From the NCBI GenBank assembly GCA_027475525.1, contig JAMWFC010000036.1:1-64000 (forward strand): a stretch of DNA of 64,000 bases, read 5' to 3'. The notes beneath the pieces were generated by a model. It was not told the origin of the DNA, ran no database searches, and worked only from the letters and a program-made list of their open reading frames with translations. The DNA comes from Macrolepiota albuminosa. Its lineage: Eukaryota; Basidiomycota; Agaricomycetes; Agaricales; Agaricaceae. Below, one piece after another: positions 31,525-41,869 of the stretch (position 1 is the first letter of the stretch; every line of letters starts with the position of its first letter). The translations under genes and the position numbers were made by a program.

Positions 31525-32425
31525 TAACATTAAGTCTCTCGCTCCCAGCCAGATCAACAAGATTTAGACACCCCTTGCATATCTTGCCGGCAGTGCTGAA
31601 GCCCTTGATACCCAGCGTGACGCCAAATGCGAGTGGGAAGAGCATTTGTAAACAAGTGTTGCGGCGACACTGTGCCGTTGTTGTGCCTAACATAGGAGTG
31701 TGCACACTTGTGCGGACAAGATGAGTGCGAGACTGTGATATCCATCACACGTGTCGTGCCTGTCTTAGGATCGTCTTTCTTTTTGTCAAAATCATGCGAG
31801 CCAAAGAGGTCATTGATTGTTTTATTGTACTACGAGTAAGAATGTGAGCGAGGTTGTACGTGTGTGTAAGGGAAAACACACAATCTCGAGGAATTGTCCT
31901 TCGAGGGTGTATGCCCATCCTTTGGATTTCATGTCTTCTGTTGCACGGAAGACTTTTTCGACGACGTGTGGGACCATTCCAGCAGTTTCTTCTTTCTGGA
32001 AAAAAGGGCGTTATAAAAGAGAAGATGTGGAGGTAAATGTCATACAGACCTGCCTTCCATCATGTATGACTTCCCAGATCCAGTCTGTCCATAAGCAAAA
32101 ATACAAATGTTGTATCCATCTGTACAAATCTGGGCAAACATCGAGTTTCCTTCAACACGACTGCTTGTTTCGCTGAGGGCTCAAAGACCTGCTCTGATTA
32201 GAAGAAAGCCCGACGAGGAAGAAAAAAAAACGACTTTGTCAAATGCAAAATTATTAACTTCCCATCGCGCTTTCACTAGACGAGTTGAGAACAATATCTT
32301 TACTCTTGCATTTATCTGGGAATGTCATATTTGCGACCTCATCGGAATTGGAAGGCAACACGGGTCAGACCCGACAGAAGACATGAATGGCCTTTAAGCT
32401 CCAAAACCATGTTGTGTAATGTACC
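31525..32425 (-). pseudogene. Kinesin-14 (Kar3/KlpA-type C-terminal motor) relic
   Basis: Pieces of a kinesin motor domain lie in the right order on the minus strand but in shifting frames. The neck sequence 'LHNMVLELKG' is near 32420, followed after a one-base shift by 'VFCRV' and 'PVLPSNSDEV' (32330-32380), with an in-frame TGA at 32365-32367 where the family has the Arg of RVRP. 'QVFEPSAKQ' comes next, then the P-loop '[15 protein letters not shown]' (GQTGSGKS at 32067-32090). 'KGWAYTLEGQFLEI' and 'TINDLFGSHDFDKKK' follow, and the switch-II motif 'NLVDLAGSERLNVS' at about 31526-31567. The neck preceding the motor and the KGW..EGQFLEI segment point to the kinesin-14 class, a minus-end microtubule motor acting on spindles. 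Intron sites with GT...AG can still be seen, so this was a genomic duplicate and not a retrocopy. The last part of the motor is not recognisable below 31525. Frameshifts and stops make it non-functional as assembled. Confidence 0.85.
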
Positions 32426-32638
32426 AGGCGCAGGACTAGGATCAAGACCGGTAGCTTCAAGCATCGGTGGCTGAGTAAAAGTGCCGTGAATGTTCGCGTC
32501 GCTATAAACACCGCTGGGGCTGGAACAAGGCCGACCGCTGTGAATGTGCTTGCGACGGCACGAAAGAACCTATTGTGGCAGAGGTAATGGTAAAGCAAAC
32601 GCAGGCCTAGGGGATAGGCAATGTAGTGTCAGCGGTAG

Positions 32639-33163
32639 ATGTTACAGGTTGTAGCCTTAGGCGACGACCTCTACGCTAATATTGCAAGAGCTCTCTTCGA
32701 TGCTCTCGGCTTAGCTCCTCCCCCTTGTGACGTCCTGACACATTTCGTGATGTCATTCTTCATGTGTGGCACCGATACTATGGTGGAGACTGATCTCGTT
32801 GCTCAGGGCCAGTCCTGTGGACTAGGCTTTACTGTGCCCCAGCTCATTGCGCAGGATATCGCTGCCGTTCGACACAATAACACGGCTCCAATCAATAACA
32901 GGTTACCCTTACTCGCTAAGGATATGATCCTTCCCGCGATCGCATTTAATAAAACGCCCCCAGCTTTCTACAAGGTTCCCGTGAGCCTGGAGCTTATTCA
33001 AGCGGTGGTGGAGGGATGGTATCCGGAACATGAGACTGTTGTGACGGGATGCACTATGCCGGCTGGGACAATGACAAATCTGGAGTATAGGAACAGTGCT
33101 TTTCAATATTACCTATCTTTTCGCGACGTTTCGAATGAATGTGCCGAGAACATTCTCCATTAG
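32639..33163 (+). CDS. Hypothetical protein, 174 aa
   Basis: This is an uninterrupted 174-codon frame in an otherwise decayed stretch. The predicted protein has ordinary, non-repetitive composition with evenly spread Pro, Trp, Tyr and Cys, a hydrophobic N-terminal part ('VLTHFVMSFFMCGTD') and a middle with 'RHNNTAPINNRLPLLAK' and 'NKTPPAFYKVPV'. I do not recognise a family. No signal peptide or clear membrane helix is evident. The ATG at 32639 is the first in the frame, but 'cag' just upstream could be a splice acceptor, so the gene may have an earlier exon. The kinesin relic lies to its left on the opposite strand. It could be a live lineage-specific gene or the last exon of a larger relic. 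Confidence 0.4.
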   Translation: MLQVVALGDDLYANIARALFDALGLAPPPCDVLTHFVMSFFMCGTDTMVETDLVAQGQSCGLGFTVPQLIAQDIAAVRHNNTAPINNRLPLLAKDMILPAIAFNKTPPAFYKVPVSLELIQAVVEGWYPEHETVVTGCTMPAGTMTNLEYRNSAFQYYLSFRDVSNECAENILH

Positions 33164-33402
33164 TTTTCCTTGATGATTATTTCGTTACGTATTCACAGTA
33201 TATAAGTACTTGTACATCAAGGAGGGTCCAAAAATAAAATAAGATATATCAGGTCCAAAATGTTTATTTCCTGGTTTTACAATGAGATCAAACTAGACAT
33301 ACAAAACGAGACGACTATCTTGCGAGGACGATGTCTACATGTCCGAATATGGAGTAAGTAGATTAACAATGGTATGCCTAGTTACAGAAATTAGACATTT
33401 GA
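33164..33402. other. Intergenic stretch between the orphan ORF and the transcription factor relic
   Basis: This AT-leaning sequence has no long frame. It contains a short A-rich run ('aaaaataaaataag') about 65 bp past the stop of the 174-aa frame, which could hold a polyadenylation signal for that gene. Nothing else is recognisable. Confidence 0.4.
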
Positions 33403-34830
33403 TTAATCAATTGAGCCGCTCTGCAGAAAAAGGACCTCAGAAAGACATCGTCCTCCGCTTCTGAAGAAAAAAGAAAATAGCCCATTCGGATGCTCGTTCC
33501 TACTCTGCACATCCTCAACAGACATGTCTACCCGTAACTTCAAGAGCTCGTCCCAAAGGTGATGCTGCTTACCATTCCGGCTTTTTAAAAAGGCCTGAAT
33601 ATGGTCCAGCCACTTCTTCATATACCTGAATCTCTCCTCCGCTTTTTCGTCCGATGATTGCCCTCCTAGAGAAATGAAGCCGTCTTGGACCATGAGTAAC
33701 CATACCTGAGCAAGCCAGTAAAAGGGCAGTGCGTTTGTAAGGGAGGTTCCTCAGATTGTTCGACGGAGATTGACTCGTGGCTCTCTAACCACGTTTGGAG
33801 CCAGTTGTGCAACGATATTCCGACGGCGAAGGAGTTGATGTAGATATCACAAGCTGCTACTCTTGAGGGATCAGTCACCGGTGTTGGAATGAGGGACGGG
33901 ACGGAGGCATCGTTAGAGGAGGCCCATCGTGCGAGGCGTAAATGTTCCGTAGAATGGTATGTATTAAAATGAAATGTGCAAAGGGGTTGAACGGCACTGT
34001 AACGGTGGAAATATGAGTACCACTTAGGATTGCGAGGGCAGTCTGCATAGGGAACCCCACGAGTCTAGGAGTACATACTCCAATAAGGAGAAGAGGTTTG
34101 ATAAGCGCTCAACCAGCCAGTGGCATGAGGTGCGCTCCACAGATCGTCATCGCAGGGTAGACATATCTCTAACTCTGACGGCTGAACCGATGGGGGTATT
34201 GTAAAGTACATACAATAGCAGCAGTCATGAAGATCCGAAAAGGATAAAACCCTAAGAAAGGTCAGTAAAAACATTGCGTAGAGGAGGATCAGTGAACACA
34301 TTGAACTGTGTCTCAATGCTCAACGGCTGATGCGCGGACGGCTGCGGCGATGTATCAAAGTATGTCCGCCTGTACATCCAGACCCATGGCTGTGATGAAT
34401 GGCAAACGTAGTGTTACCGATGTCGGGGACTAATTCGCTGCCTTCAGTTCAGAAGTCTTTCATGGGTGAATTCTAATGAACAAACCGCCGCCGGATTGAT
34501 GTACATCTCGGTGGAGATATCTCTCAGCGGGTACGAGTTCGTTATATCAAGCTGTATTGGAAGGATATCAGGCTGCGGGAATATTGCGACGAGGACATTG
34601 ACGAGGAGCCCGGAGACACTGAAAGAGACGGAACGAGAGAAACCGGGGAGTCCATGGAGCTCTCTGGGGTGAGTGGAAGAAACAAAGATGACAGATCTGA
34701 TAGGATATCTATTGCAGACTCCGAATAAGAACTTGAGGTAGACGCTGACGAGAGTACGACGCTGCCTGCAGAGGCGGAGGAGGGAGTAGAGGCAAGTTTC
34801 CGGTTGGATGAAGCCAGCTTCTAGTTTCGT
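33403..34830 (-). pseudogene. Fungal-specific transcription factor (fungal_trans middle-homology region) relic
   Basis: Segments resembling the fungal transcription factor homology region appear on the minus strand in successive but different frames. At about 34590-34825 there is a Ser-rich stretch ('SSSYSESAIDILSDLSS'). At 34080-34200 comes 'PSELEICLPCDDDLW', then at 33900-34060 'LAILSGTHISTVTVPFNPFA' and 'HFILIHTILRNIYASH', at 33740-33880 'GISLHNWLQTWLESHES', and at 33600-33740 'NALPFYWLAQVWLLM'. The frame changes between SVEQSEEPP and TSLTNALPFYW, where a TGA blocks the continuing frame, and again after 'PSRPSFQHR'. I saw no zinc finger or Zn2Cys6 cluster upstream, so the DNA-binding part is missing or unrecognisable. 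The family sits in the nucleus and regulates metabolic genes; this copy is not expected to work. Assignment rests on recalled motif patterns from fungal C2H2/Zn2Cys6 factors. Confidence 0.55.
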
Positions 34831-34835
34831 ATCGT

Positions 34836-37800
34836 GAGTATGAGCTAAGACAGATGTTACGCGATGGAAATCAAAACGTACCTGTCAACTTGCGTCTGGA
34901 TCTGTTCGCGTTTGTACTATAAAGTAAATGAGATTTTGGTCACGCGTTGCAAAGGAAAGACCTGCGACTTGTCACATATCCGTTTATGTCTCACGAGCGG
35001 ATCACTCCTCGTAAACACTGCCTGACATATCTAGACACAATATGATACCTTTGATATCAAAATTCTCGAGACACTATTCACGTTACAACAATGTTGCCTC
35101 TCGTTCTTGTCTAAACTCCAATTTCAGCATCAATACGCAAAAATGAAAAGGGAAGGGCATACAAGAGCAGATATATCCCTGGCGAATTTCACGGGGCACA
35201 AATGACAACACTTTGTCTGTAGCAACGAAGGCATATTACCTATCGTCATTAAGGTTAAAACCAAAGCTAGATTCCACCGCGAGCGTAAGCTTTACCTCTG
35301 TGGCTTCTTATCCTACTCATCTCACTGTTAGCTTTCAGATCGACCGGAGACGCTGAGACTGGGTCAGAGAACTGCAAGTCCATCGCAGGTGGGGGTGGCT
35401 TTTCAGAACGGGAATAAAGCGTTCCGAGGAGGTTATAACGATCTATTGTCGTAAGTACCATACTACATCAGCTAAGCATGCACAACATCAAGTGTTTGTT
35501 GAGGAAAGGATGTGGTAAAAAGCAACACGTGTATATAAGTTTCGTGTCCTGCTGCCAATCGAGAATAACGAGACTTGATAAACATCTATTCTGAGACGAA
35601 TAGTATAAAGCAGCCCTCGTAAAACAGGAATCGTCATGGTCGAAGTGTTTGGAAAAGTCCGACGCATTATTGGACCGGTTGCGTTCTGGTCTCCGCGACA
35701 CATCGTTCAATCAACAAACACAATTACTTCTACACTTCCACGACAAATACGGCGCGGCGACTATGTTCTAGTAATCAACAGAAACCCAAAGCAGAATGGT
35801 TCTACTGTGGAGTTATCCTGTCTGTTCCATTGAATGTTTCACTCTTCTCCTCGGACAGGACTGGGCAGTTAAAATGGATCTTCTATTTTGTCGCATCAAG
35901 AACGATTCCACCAACCTCTCGTATATGGTGAGAATAAGTATATGTCTTTCTTGCGTAATCTGTGCCTTGAACTCTCAAAGCCAACGTTCATGACCCCCTG
36001 CTGTATCCACCGACACGTTAAGCCGTAAGTCAATGTTAGTGTGTCGAATAACGCAGATGACTCCATTTTTGTCGTCTTCGTCTCTTTTTTCTTTGTTCTT
36101 TGTTCAAAGACTGTTGTCTTTCCAAGGTATATGTTCTCGCGACGCCTCGATCATTGATGGTGGAGTCGAGATGTCTACGATTCCGAATGGCGAGAAAGAG
36201 AAGTTGTCTCCTCCGTTCGTGTTATCAGTGAGATTCAATAGTATATGAAATCTGTTCATTGCTTCACTCCAGAACGAGCAGATCACATCTTTGAATTCTA
36301 AAAGCCCTTACTTTCATATACAACCTTGTTTGTTACGGCCTCACCCTACCTCAAGGATTGGGGATAATCGGATCTTTTGGTATGTCCTCTTCTTGAGTCG
36401 CGCTTGTAATTGATCTACCAAATTTGCCGCAGAATCCACATCGTTTGACGTTATCCGACGGTATAAATACCTAGGATGATTTTCAATAGGTCCTTGATAA
36501 ATGCGGCTCGATAGTTATCTACTTTGGACCGATTTCATTGCGGGTTAGGTTCTCACTCTGATTAAATTTGAAAACAAAACCTTAGATATAATCATGACAG
36601 ACACCACATACCACATACGACTGTTGTGGTCCTCATCGCGATGTAGCATACCACCAGAAATCCCGAGTCTCTCCATATGGCACGGTTTGCGGATTGCCTT
36701 CACCATTTTTTTAGCTGTGAACTACTGCCGCGTACCGTGGACAGACAGTGTGTACCCCCAGTCCGATCCTTATCGTCCCTGTAGAATGGCTGAGAAGGGC
36801 CGTCCTAGGAAAGATGATCAAAGTATGTTTCTAGCTAATTCTCATTTAGAAACTGAAAAGAATAGTACCACGGATTTTATTAGATAATTTGGCGCATGAC
36901 TATATTCTTAATGCATTTTTTGCAAAACGCAATCGCGTTCATGACGCTAATTACGGTCAATACCCAACGTAACATCGGGTTGAGTATAAGATTTGAAAGA
37001 GAAAACGGATAAAACCGGTAGTACAATGCCCCAGGTGCCGGTGATTCCGGAAGGTGGATGGGGGTATTACTCTGTGACCGTCGCAGGCGTGGATTCACCC
37101 CATTTGGCTTCTGGTAACCAGGTAAGAAGTGTACAACACACACAACCGGTTGATTGTTTAGTTTACTCCTCTTCAGACATATAGATTGACACCAGTGCTG
37201 CCCGGTGCCTGAAGCGCGAGGATAGTGCTAAGTACTCTCTTCTTGGCAACCCGGCTCCGATTCCACGTTGTCTGCTGCACATCAAGGTCCGTTTTAACCT
37301 TAGGTGTCAGGCAACCAAACTTCTGGGGTACCAAACTACATAGTGCCATTCCATGGTGCTACGCGTCCATTAAATGGCCTCCTCTCTACGATTGATTGTT
37401 TCAGAGGTTAACTCGGATAGATACTATCGCCACTAATGTATACATCTATATGTATCTGATTCTTTGCATGGTGCATACCTGACCCCAATGCAAAAATAAA
37501 AGTTCTCGGAGTTATCTTAGAGGGCGTGCGGACAATGCAGAGTCAACAGGACATGTGGTATGCCTGCGGCACAACAATTAAGATTAGTTGATCAACCAGG
37601 TCAAAAGATTAGTGCTACAAGTGCCACATCGTATTTTCCTTTTTACGGTCTCAACTTTATTGCTACCTCCCTCGCAGCCTCGTCGCCTGACTATACCAAA
37701 ACCCACCCAAAACATTTGCTGATCCCCTCTTGCGCCTCCTCAACTTGGACATCTTGACCGGCTTCGGCACAGCAGTCAACGCCGGTTCTCGTTCTCGTAC

Positions 37801-38697
37801 AGACTTATCAGAGTGTTGATGTTATTGCTGTAACACAACAGCATGCCGTCGTCTACGATCCATAAAGATGGTGGAGACGGGAAGACAGAAGTGTGAGCCG
37901 CCAATGCAGTGGGGTATGGAGTCCCGACGGTGCCAGCAAAGGCACGGCAGTAACATTGATAGAGAGATAATCCAGCACTGACCAGGCATTGATAGTAGAA
38001 TCTCTATAGTCCCTGCTGAAAAGTCAGAGTCGGACTAGTTTGATGGTGCCCGTAAGCGATGCCAGAAGCCAAATCGTCAACAACAAAAGTGGTAAGAGAC
38101 ATGCTACTTGCCCAGTGAGAAAACCGCATTTTTATACATCTCCGCCAAGATTGAGTATCTGATGCTCAATGCTCAGTTGATAGCGGCACAGCACCGGACT
38201 CAAGTTTTGTCGTGATCAAAGGCTTGTCATCATTCCAATATAGTGTCCCCGCAGGCGTTAGACGATGGTGGCGGATCGTGCATCGGACTCCTTGATCCAT
38301 TATGTAACCGATTCTTGTGTGGTTGCGTTGTTTGTTTCCAGAAAACTAGAGTAGTTGCTATTATTTTCATGTATTTCATGGTGTCAGGAGTGAACGAGGT
38401 GCTTACAAAGTTTGAATTAGAACTGTAGCAGCATGCCTGATCGAAATCAAACAAGATTCCTACAAAGTGACACCTACTGATAGCTCTGAGCCCGATACTG
38501 CAGTGTCTTGTTTGAGCCTGACACCGCCTTAACAAAGTGCGCTCCGAGTTTTATCTTGAGTGACCGTCCAAACTGGGATGTTGACGCAAGTTCTGAAGCC
38601 CATGCGGTGTCGTTGGGGGAGTTGGAGGTGACGGTTGGGAATTGTTCTGCGATGATCGAGTTCAGAAGCAGGCCGAGGCCAAGGATGCCACTAAAGT
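34836..38697. other. 3.9 kb without a recognisable gene
   Basis: Only short frames (60-100 codons) are present on either strand, with no motif I can name. Two have gene-like composition: a plus-strand frame at 36594-36887 with 'RMAEKGRPRKDDQ', and a plus-strand frame at 36993-37184 with 'PQVPVIPEGGWGYYSVTVAG'. A third, minus strand 35267-35461, has 'RYNLLGTLYSRSEKPPPP'. They may be exons of decayed genes. No transposase, reverse transcriptase, tRNA or rRNA was evident. Confidence 0.5.
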
Positions 38698-39075
38698 TTG
38701 GGTCAAGAGGCTCAGAGTCGATGTGATCTGCAGCGGCTGTGTGTGTACGTCAGAGCAGTCAATGAAGAACTTAAGACGCACACCGAGAGCGTGAGCGCCA
38801 AGGCTGTAGCCGAATTTGTCCCAAATGAAGAGGCAGAGACGTTGCCTTACAATTACCCGATGCTGAAAGGGTCGAGAGGCTCAGAGTCGATGTGATATGC
38901 AGCGGCTGTGTGTGTACGTCAGAGCAGTCAATGAAGAACTTCAGACACGCACCGAGAGCATGAGCGTTGAGGCTGTAGCTGCCAATGTCGAATTTGTCCC
39001 AAACAACAGGCCAGAGATGTTGCCTTGCAAATACCGGACGCTGAAAACTTTTCCAGTCTGCGCAGAGCTAAACGG
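38698..39075 (+). repeat. Degenerate tandem repeat, period about 170-180 bp (copy A)
   Basis: The block 'agaggctcagagtcgatgtg' followed by 'cagcggctgtgtgtgtacgt' and 'cagagcagtcaatgaagaac' occurs at about 38705 and again at about 38876, each followed by diverged versions of the same tail (…gaatttgtcccaaa… gttgcctt…). Copy B starts with one additional unit (53040, 53055, 53228). Open frames through the repeat ('VYVRAVNEEL' repeated) suggest that the unit derives from a coding exon, but I do not recognise the protein. Confidence 0.7.
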
Positions 39076-39514
39076 ATTATAAGGATGGCTACTGGTCTTG
39101 CACGACATCGACAAGCACAATTTTGAAGCTTCCACCGGAGAAAGCGTGAGCTGGTGATCGCACACGACGATGACGACAGACTCACAAGATCAGACGAGCC
39201 AGTGTCGACTTAAAGCGACAGTCTCTGGCCAGCAGCACCGACGGTAGCATCGATCGTGTACGCTCTGCTCCACAGATCAGTAAAGCATAACAACAACTAG
39301 CAAGACTACATACATGTCATACGCGCTGGACCCAATGACGTGGAGAGGCAGGACTACATCGTCTTGGACACCGGGGCCCTCGATGTGAGGAGTGGTGCGA
39401 GGAGTCAGCGCAACAAAATCGTCTTTGTCTATCGCGCCGCTATCGTATGCATCTTTTCTTTCGCCTTTGCCAGACTCCCCATCTTCTCCTTGACAGGGAG
39501 AGTCCTCATTATCA

Positions 39515-39930
39515 TTGTCTATCTTGTCTTCCTTAGAACTCACCGCATGTAATGGACCGAACAAGGTCACGACCGGTGACTGTGAATTTCGTCGAACTTT
39601 ACCGCCGGTAGATAAAACCATCCTCGTTCCACTAATCAACTCACTGTATATTCCTGGAAAACTGTCGGATCCCGATCACGTCATCGTTGATGTTAGTACT
39701 GGTTATTATATTGAGAAGGTATGTTCTACCTCGTTTTCATATCTGTAATCCTGATCGAGCCACTGGAGACGCGCCCACAGGCCTTGAAACACTATTCAGA
39801 CAAGGTCGAGTACCTTCGCACGAACCTTGAGACGTTGGAGGATACCATTACCAAAAAGAGGGACAACATGGCGTACTTGACGAATATATTGCAGCAAAAG
39901 ATACAAGCTCAGGCACAATCCAAGAGCTAA
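39515..39930 (+). CDS. Prefoldin subunit 5-like protein, N-terminally shortened (copy A)
   Basis: Prefoldin is a cytosolic hexameric co-chaperone that delivers nascent actin and tubulin to the CCT/TRiC chaperonin; subunit 5 is one of its two alpha-type subunits. The central part '[18 protein letters not shown]' and '[15 protein letters not shown]' is the family's beta-hairpin region. After a 50-bp GT...AG intron (39719-39768) the frame continues as '[20 protein letters not shown]' and a C-terminal coiled coil ending '[14 protein letters not shown]' with a stop at 39928-39930. Taking the ATG at 39515 gives 121 aa against about 150-165 aa for the family. The first 30 residues do not resemble the usual N-terminal helix of about 50 residues, so half of the coiled-coil tentacle is lacking or lies in an unrecognised upstream exon. 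The homologous region has no frameshift. It could be a live shortened paralogue or a captured 3' fragment. Confidence 0.65.
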
Positions 39931-40277
39931 CTGTTGTGAACGCCTTGAATGACTTCGTCTGATCTACGATACGATCATTTAATTGCATTTGATCTGGCGC
40001 GAGAAACACCGCAAGAGTTCATAAATAAGTACAGACAGGCGCCATAACTTAATCCGCAAACGTGCTAAACCAAAGGCGTAAGTGATAGCAGCATCCCACT
40101 TTGCAACAGGAATTGAAGAAGTGATCTTCGTCTATCTCTACTTTGCATTTCTGCGAAAAGTATAATGAAACCGTCTGCAGTCATACTCACGGCCGCTAAG
40201 AGTCAGTGAGGCATGACTGATCCTGGAGATTCTTGTCATCGGACAATGTTGCACCTAACTACTTGACTGGTCCCTTG

Positions 40278-40526
40278 TCAGAGATTTCTCGAAGCTTGAG
40301 AACAAGTCGTGACACCATGAGACTCGTGATCCCAGACATATAACTTTCCTGCCAAGATGCAGCCAACGAGACCTAGCAAGAAGGCAGTGACGAACTTGTC
40401 ACCTACTACTTGACTGTAGCCCACATGATACATTTGTTTTCTATGTAAGCTTGCTTTGGATTTGCCTGGTCTGCCCGCCTGCCTAAATCTTGCACCCCAC
40501 CGCCACGAGGCTGAATTCTTCGACAT
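40278..40526 (-). CDS. Small hypothetical protein with one predicted membrane helix (copy A)
   Basis: An 82-codon frame encodes a basic N-terminal part ('RFRQAGRPGKSKASLHRKQ') and then 'MYHVGYSQVVGDK', followed by a hydrophobic segment 'FVTAFLLGLVGCILAGKLYV' long enough for one membrane span. Basic leader plus single span fits a small mitochondrial or ER membrane protein, but I do not recognise the family. The internal Met at 'MYHVG' could be the true start. The same frame is preserved without change in copy B, which shows only that the duplication is recent. It is convergent with the prefoldin-like gene, whose stop is 348 bp away. Confidence 0.35.
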   Translation of the reverse strand: MSKNSASWRWGARFRQAGRPGKSKASLHRKQMYHVGYSQVVGDKFVTAFLLGLVGCILAGKLYVWDHESHGVTTCSQASRNL

Positions 40527-40615
40527 AAGTCCGACTGCCCCTCTTCAAATGTCTACTCACAACCCTTCTCGGAGACAATTCAATTCAGGCGGCGTGGCAC
40601 GATGGGCTTGCAAGT

Positions 40616-40735
40616 GGCTGATGTAAGCAGGTGGATATCCACCTCACCCGGCAGCTCAAGCCGCGTTCTCACACTGACTGATGTAAGCAGGTGGATATCC
40701 CCCACTCGGCAGCTCAAGCCGTGTTCGCACGCTCC
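40616..40735 (+). repeat. Two-copy 60-bp tandem repeat (copy A)
   Basis: The sequence 'ctgatgtaagcaggtggata' followed by a 'ggcagctcaagccg' block occurs at 40618 and 40678, exactly 60 bp apart, with a few substitutions. It is also present, with a short deletion, in copy B near 54976-55090. Its function is unknown. Confidence 0.8.
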
Positions 40736-41517
40736 GGCTCACAGTTGGCTGAAAGGTGCGACTCTGCCCGAGATATCTAGGCTGCGCTCTCCTCAATTAC
40801 ACTATTAGATAGAGCTCAAGGTCGAGGACCATTATGGTAAGTAAAAGGTGGACCTCGAGACCATTGCCATTGACAATGTCTGTATCCTGCTACAATGCAC
40901 CGCCAAAGGTCTAACTCACACCAAGGTCAAACGTCGTCTAGAGCTCTTTAGGCTCACAAACTTGAGCATGAAAACAAATTGCCTTCTTTTAGGTAAGCTT
41001 CTTTTTTTGCGTGGATTTTAGCCAAGACATTTACTGTGCCACTCACAGTTCCTCATTTTCATGGAAGATGCGGCCCTCATTGTGATCACTCAGCAATACT
41101 TGGTGTGTTTCAGATAATACTGTGCAACTTGTATATGTATAATTCATGATATTATACATTGTTAAACCAACTGCTACTTGATTAGCAGCCACTGAATTGC
41201 TTAATAACTGGCAAAGTATTTTGCTGCAGCATAAAAATACTTGTGTATTTACTTACAGAAATTGCAGTTTTAGCTCAATTAGAGAACTGTTTTTAAAGCA
41301 TTTGTAAATTAATAATATCAAGAAAATAAGTACTACTCATATATTTATTATAGTAAACAGTACTTTGCCTTTTAGTTTGCTATTTTTATTCAAGTTGTTA
41401 GTTTCAAAAAAAAAAAATAAATATCTATAGCTACAGTTTTAGCAGGAAGAAAAATAATAAATTTATAATGTAATACAAGTGGCACTCCAAATGTGAGTGC
41501 CGATTTATATATTCTAT

Positions 41518-41570
41518 TAATATAATTTTCTAATTAAAATAAACAAACTAAAAAATAGAAAATTATATTA
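41518..41570. repeat. 15-bp perfect inverted repeat in AT-rich DNA (copy A)
   Basis: The arms 'taatataattttcta' (41518-41532) and 'tagaaaattatatta' (41556-41570) are exact reverse complements with a 23-bp spacer. The same inverted repeat is at 55776-55828 in copy B. A second short hairpin, 'ggcactc' and 'gagtgcc' around a 7-bp loop, lies just upstream at 41481-41501 (55739-55759 in B). Confidence 0.8.
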
Positions 41571-41869
41571 CTTAATATTTGTATTTTACATGCATATTAT
41601 ACTTTTCTAATTAAAATAAACAAACTAAAAAATAGAAAATTATATTACTTAATATTTGTATTTTACATGCATATTATACTTTGATTTAATATTGACTAGC
41701 TTTTAAAATAACTGACTTATAGTGCATAACTTAGAGCTTTCATATTTGTCTAATAGACTGCTTTTTGAGAAACAAGAAAATACTAAGCAGAATTTCTTAA
41801 TCAAAGTATCTCTAAATAGCTTTTGGAGAATTTTATTAGCTTACAGGTCTGGCATATACTAGGGTAGAT

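Noticed and set aside
39277..39639. Minus-strand 120-codon frame with an acidic middle (also 53634-53996)
   Set aside because: It overlaps the prefoldin-like exon antisense, has no recognised domain, and its identity in both copies is explained by the recent duplication. The plus-strand frame has clear family homology.
41518..41570. Helitron terminus
   Set aside because: A hairpin alone is not enough: there is no CTRR end next to it, no 5' TC terminus identified, and no Rep/helicase gene in the window.
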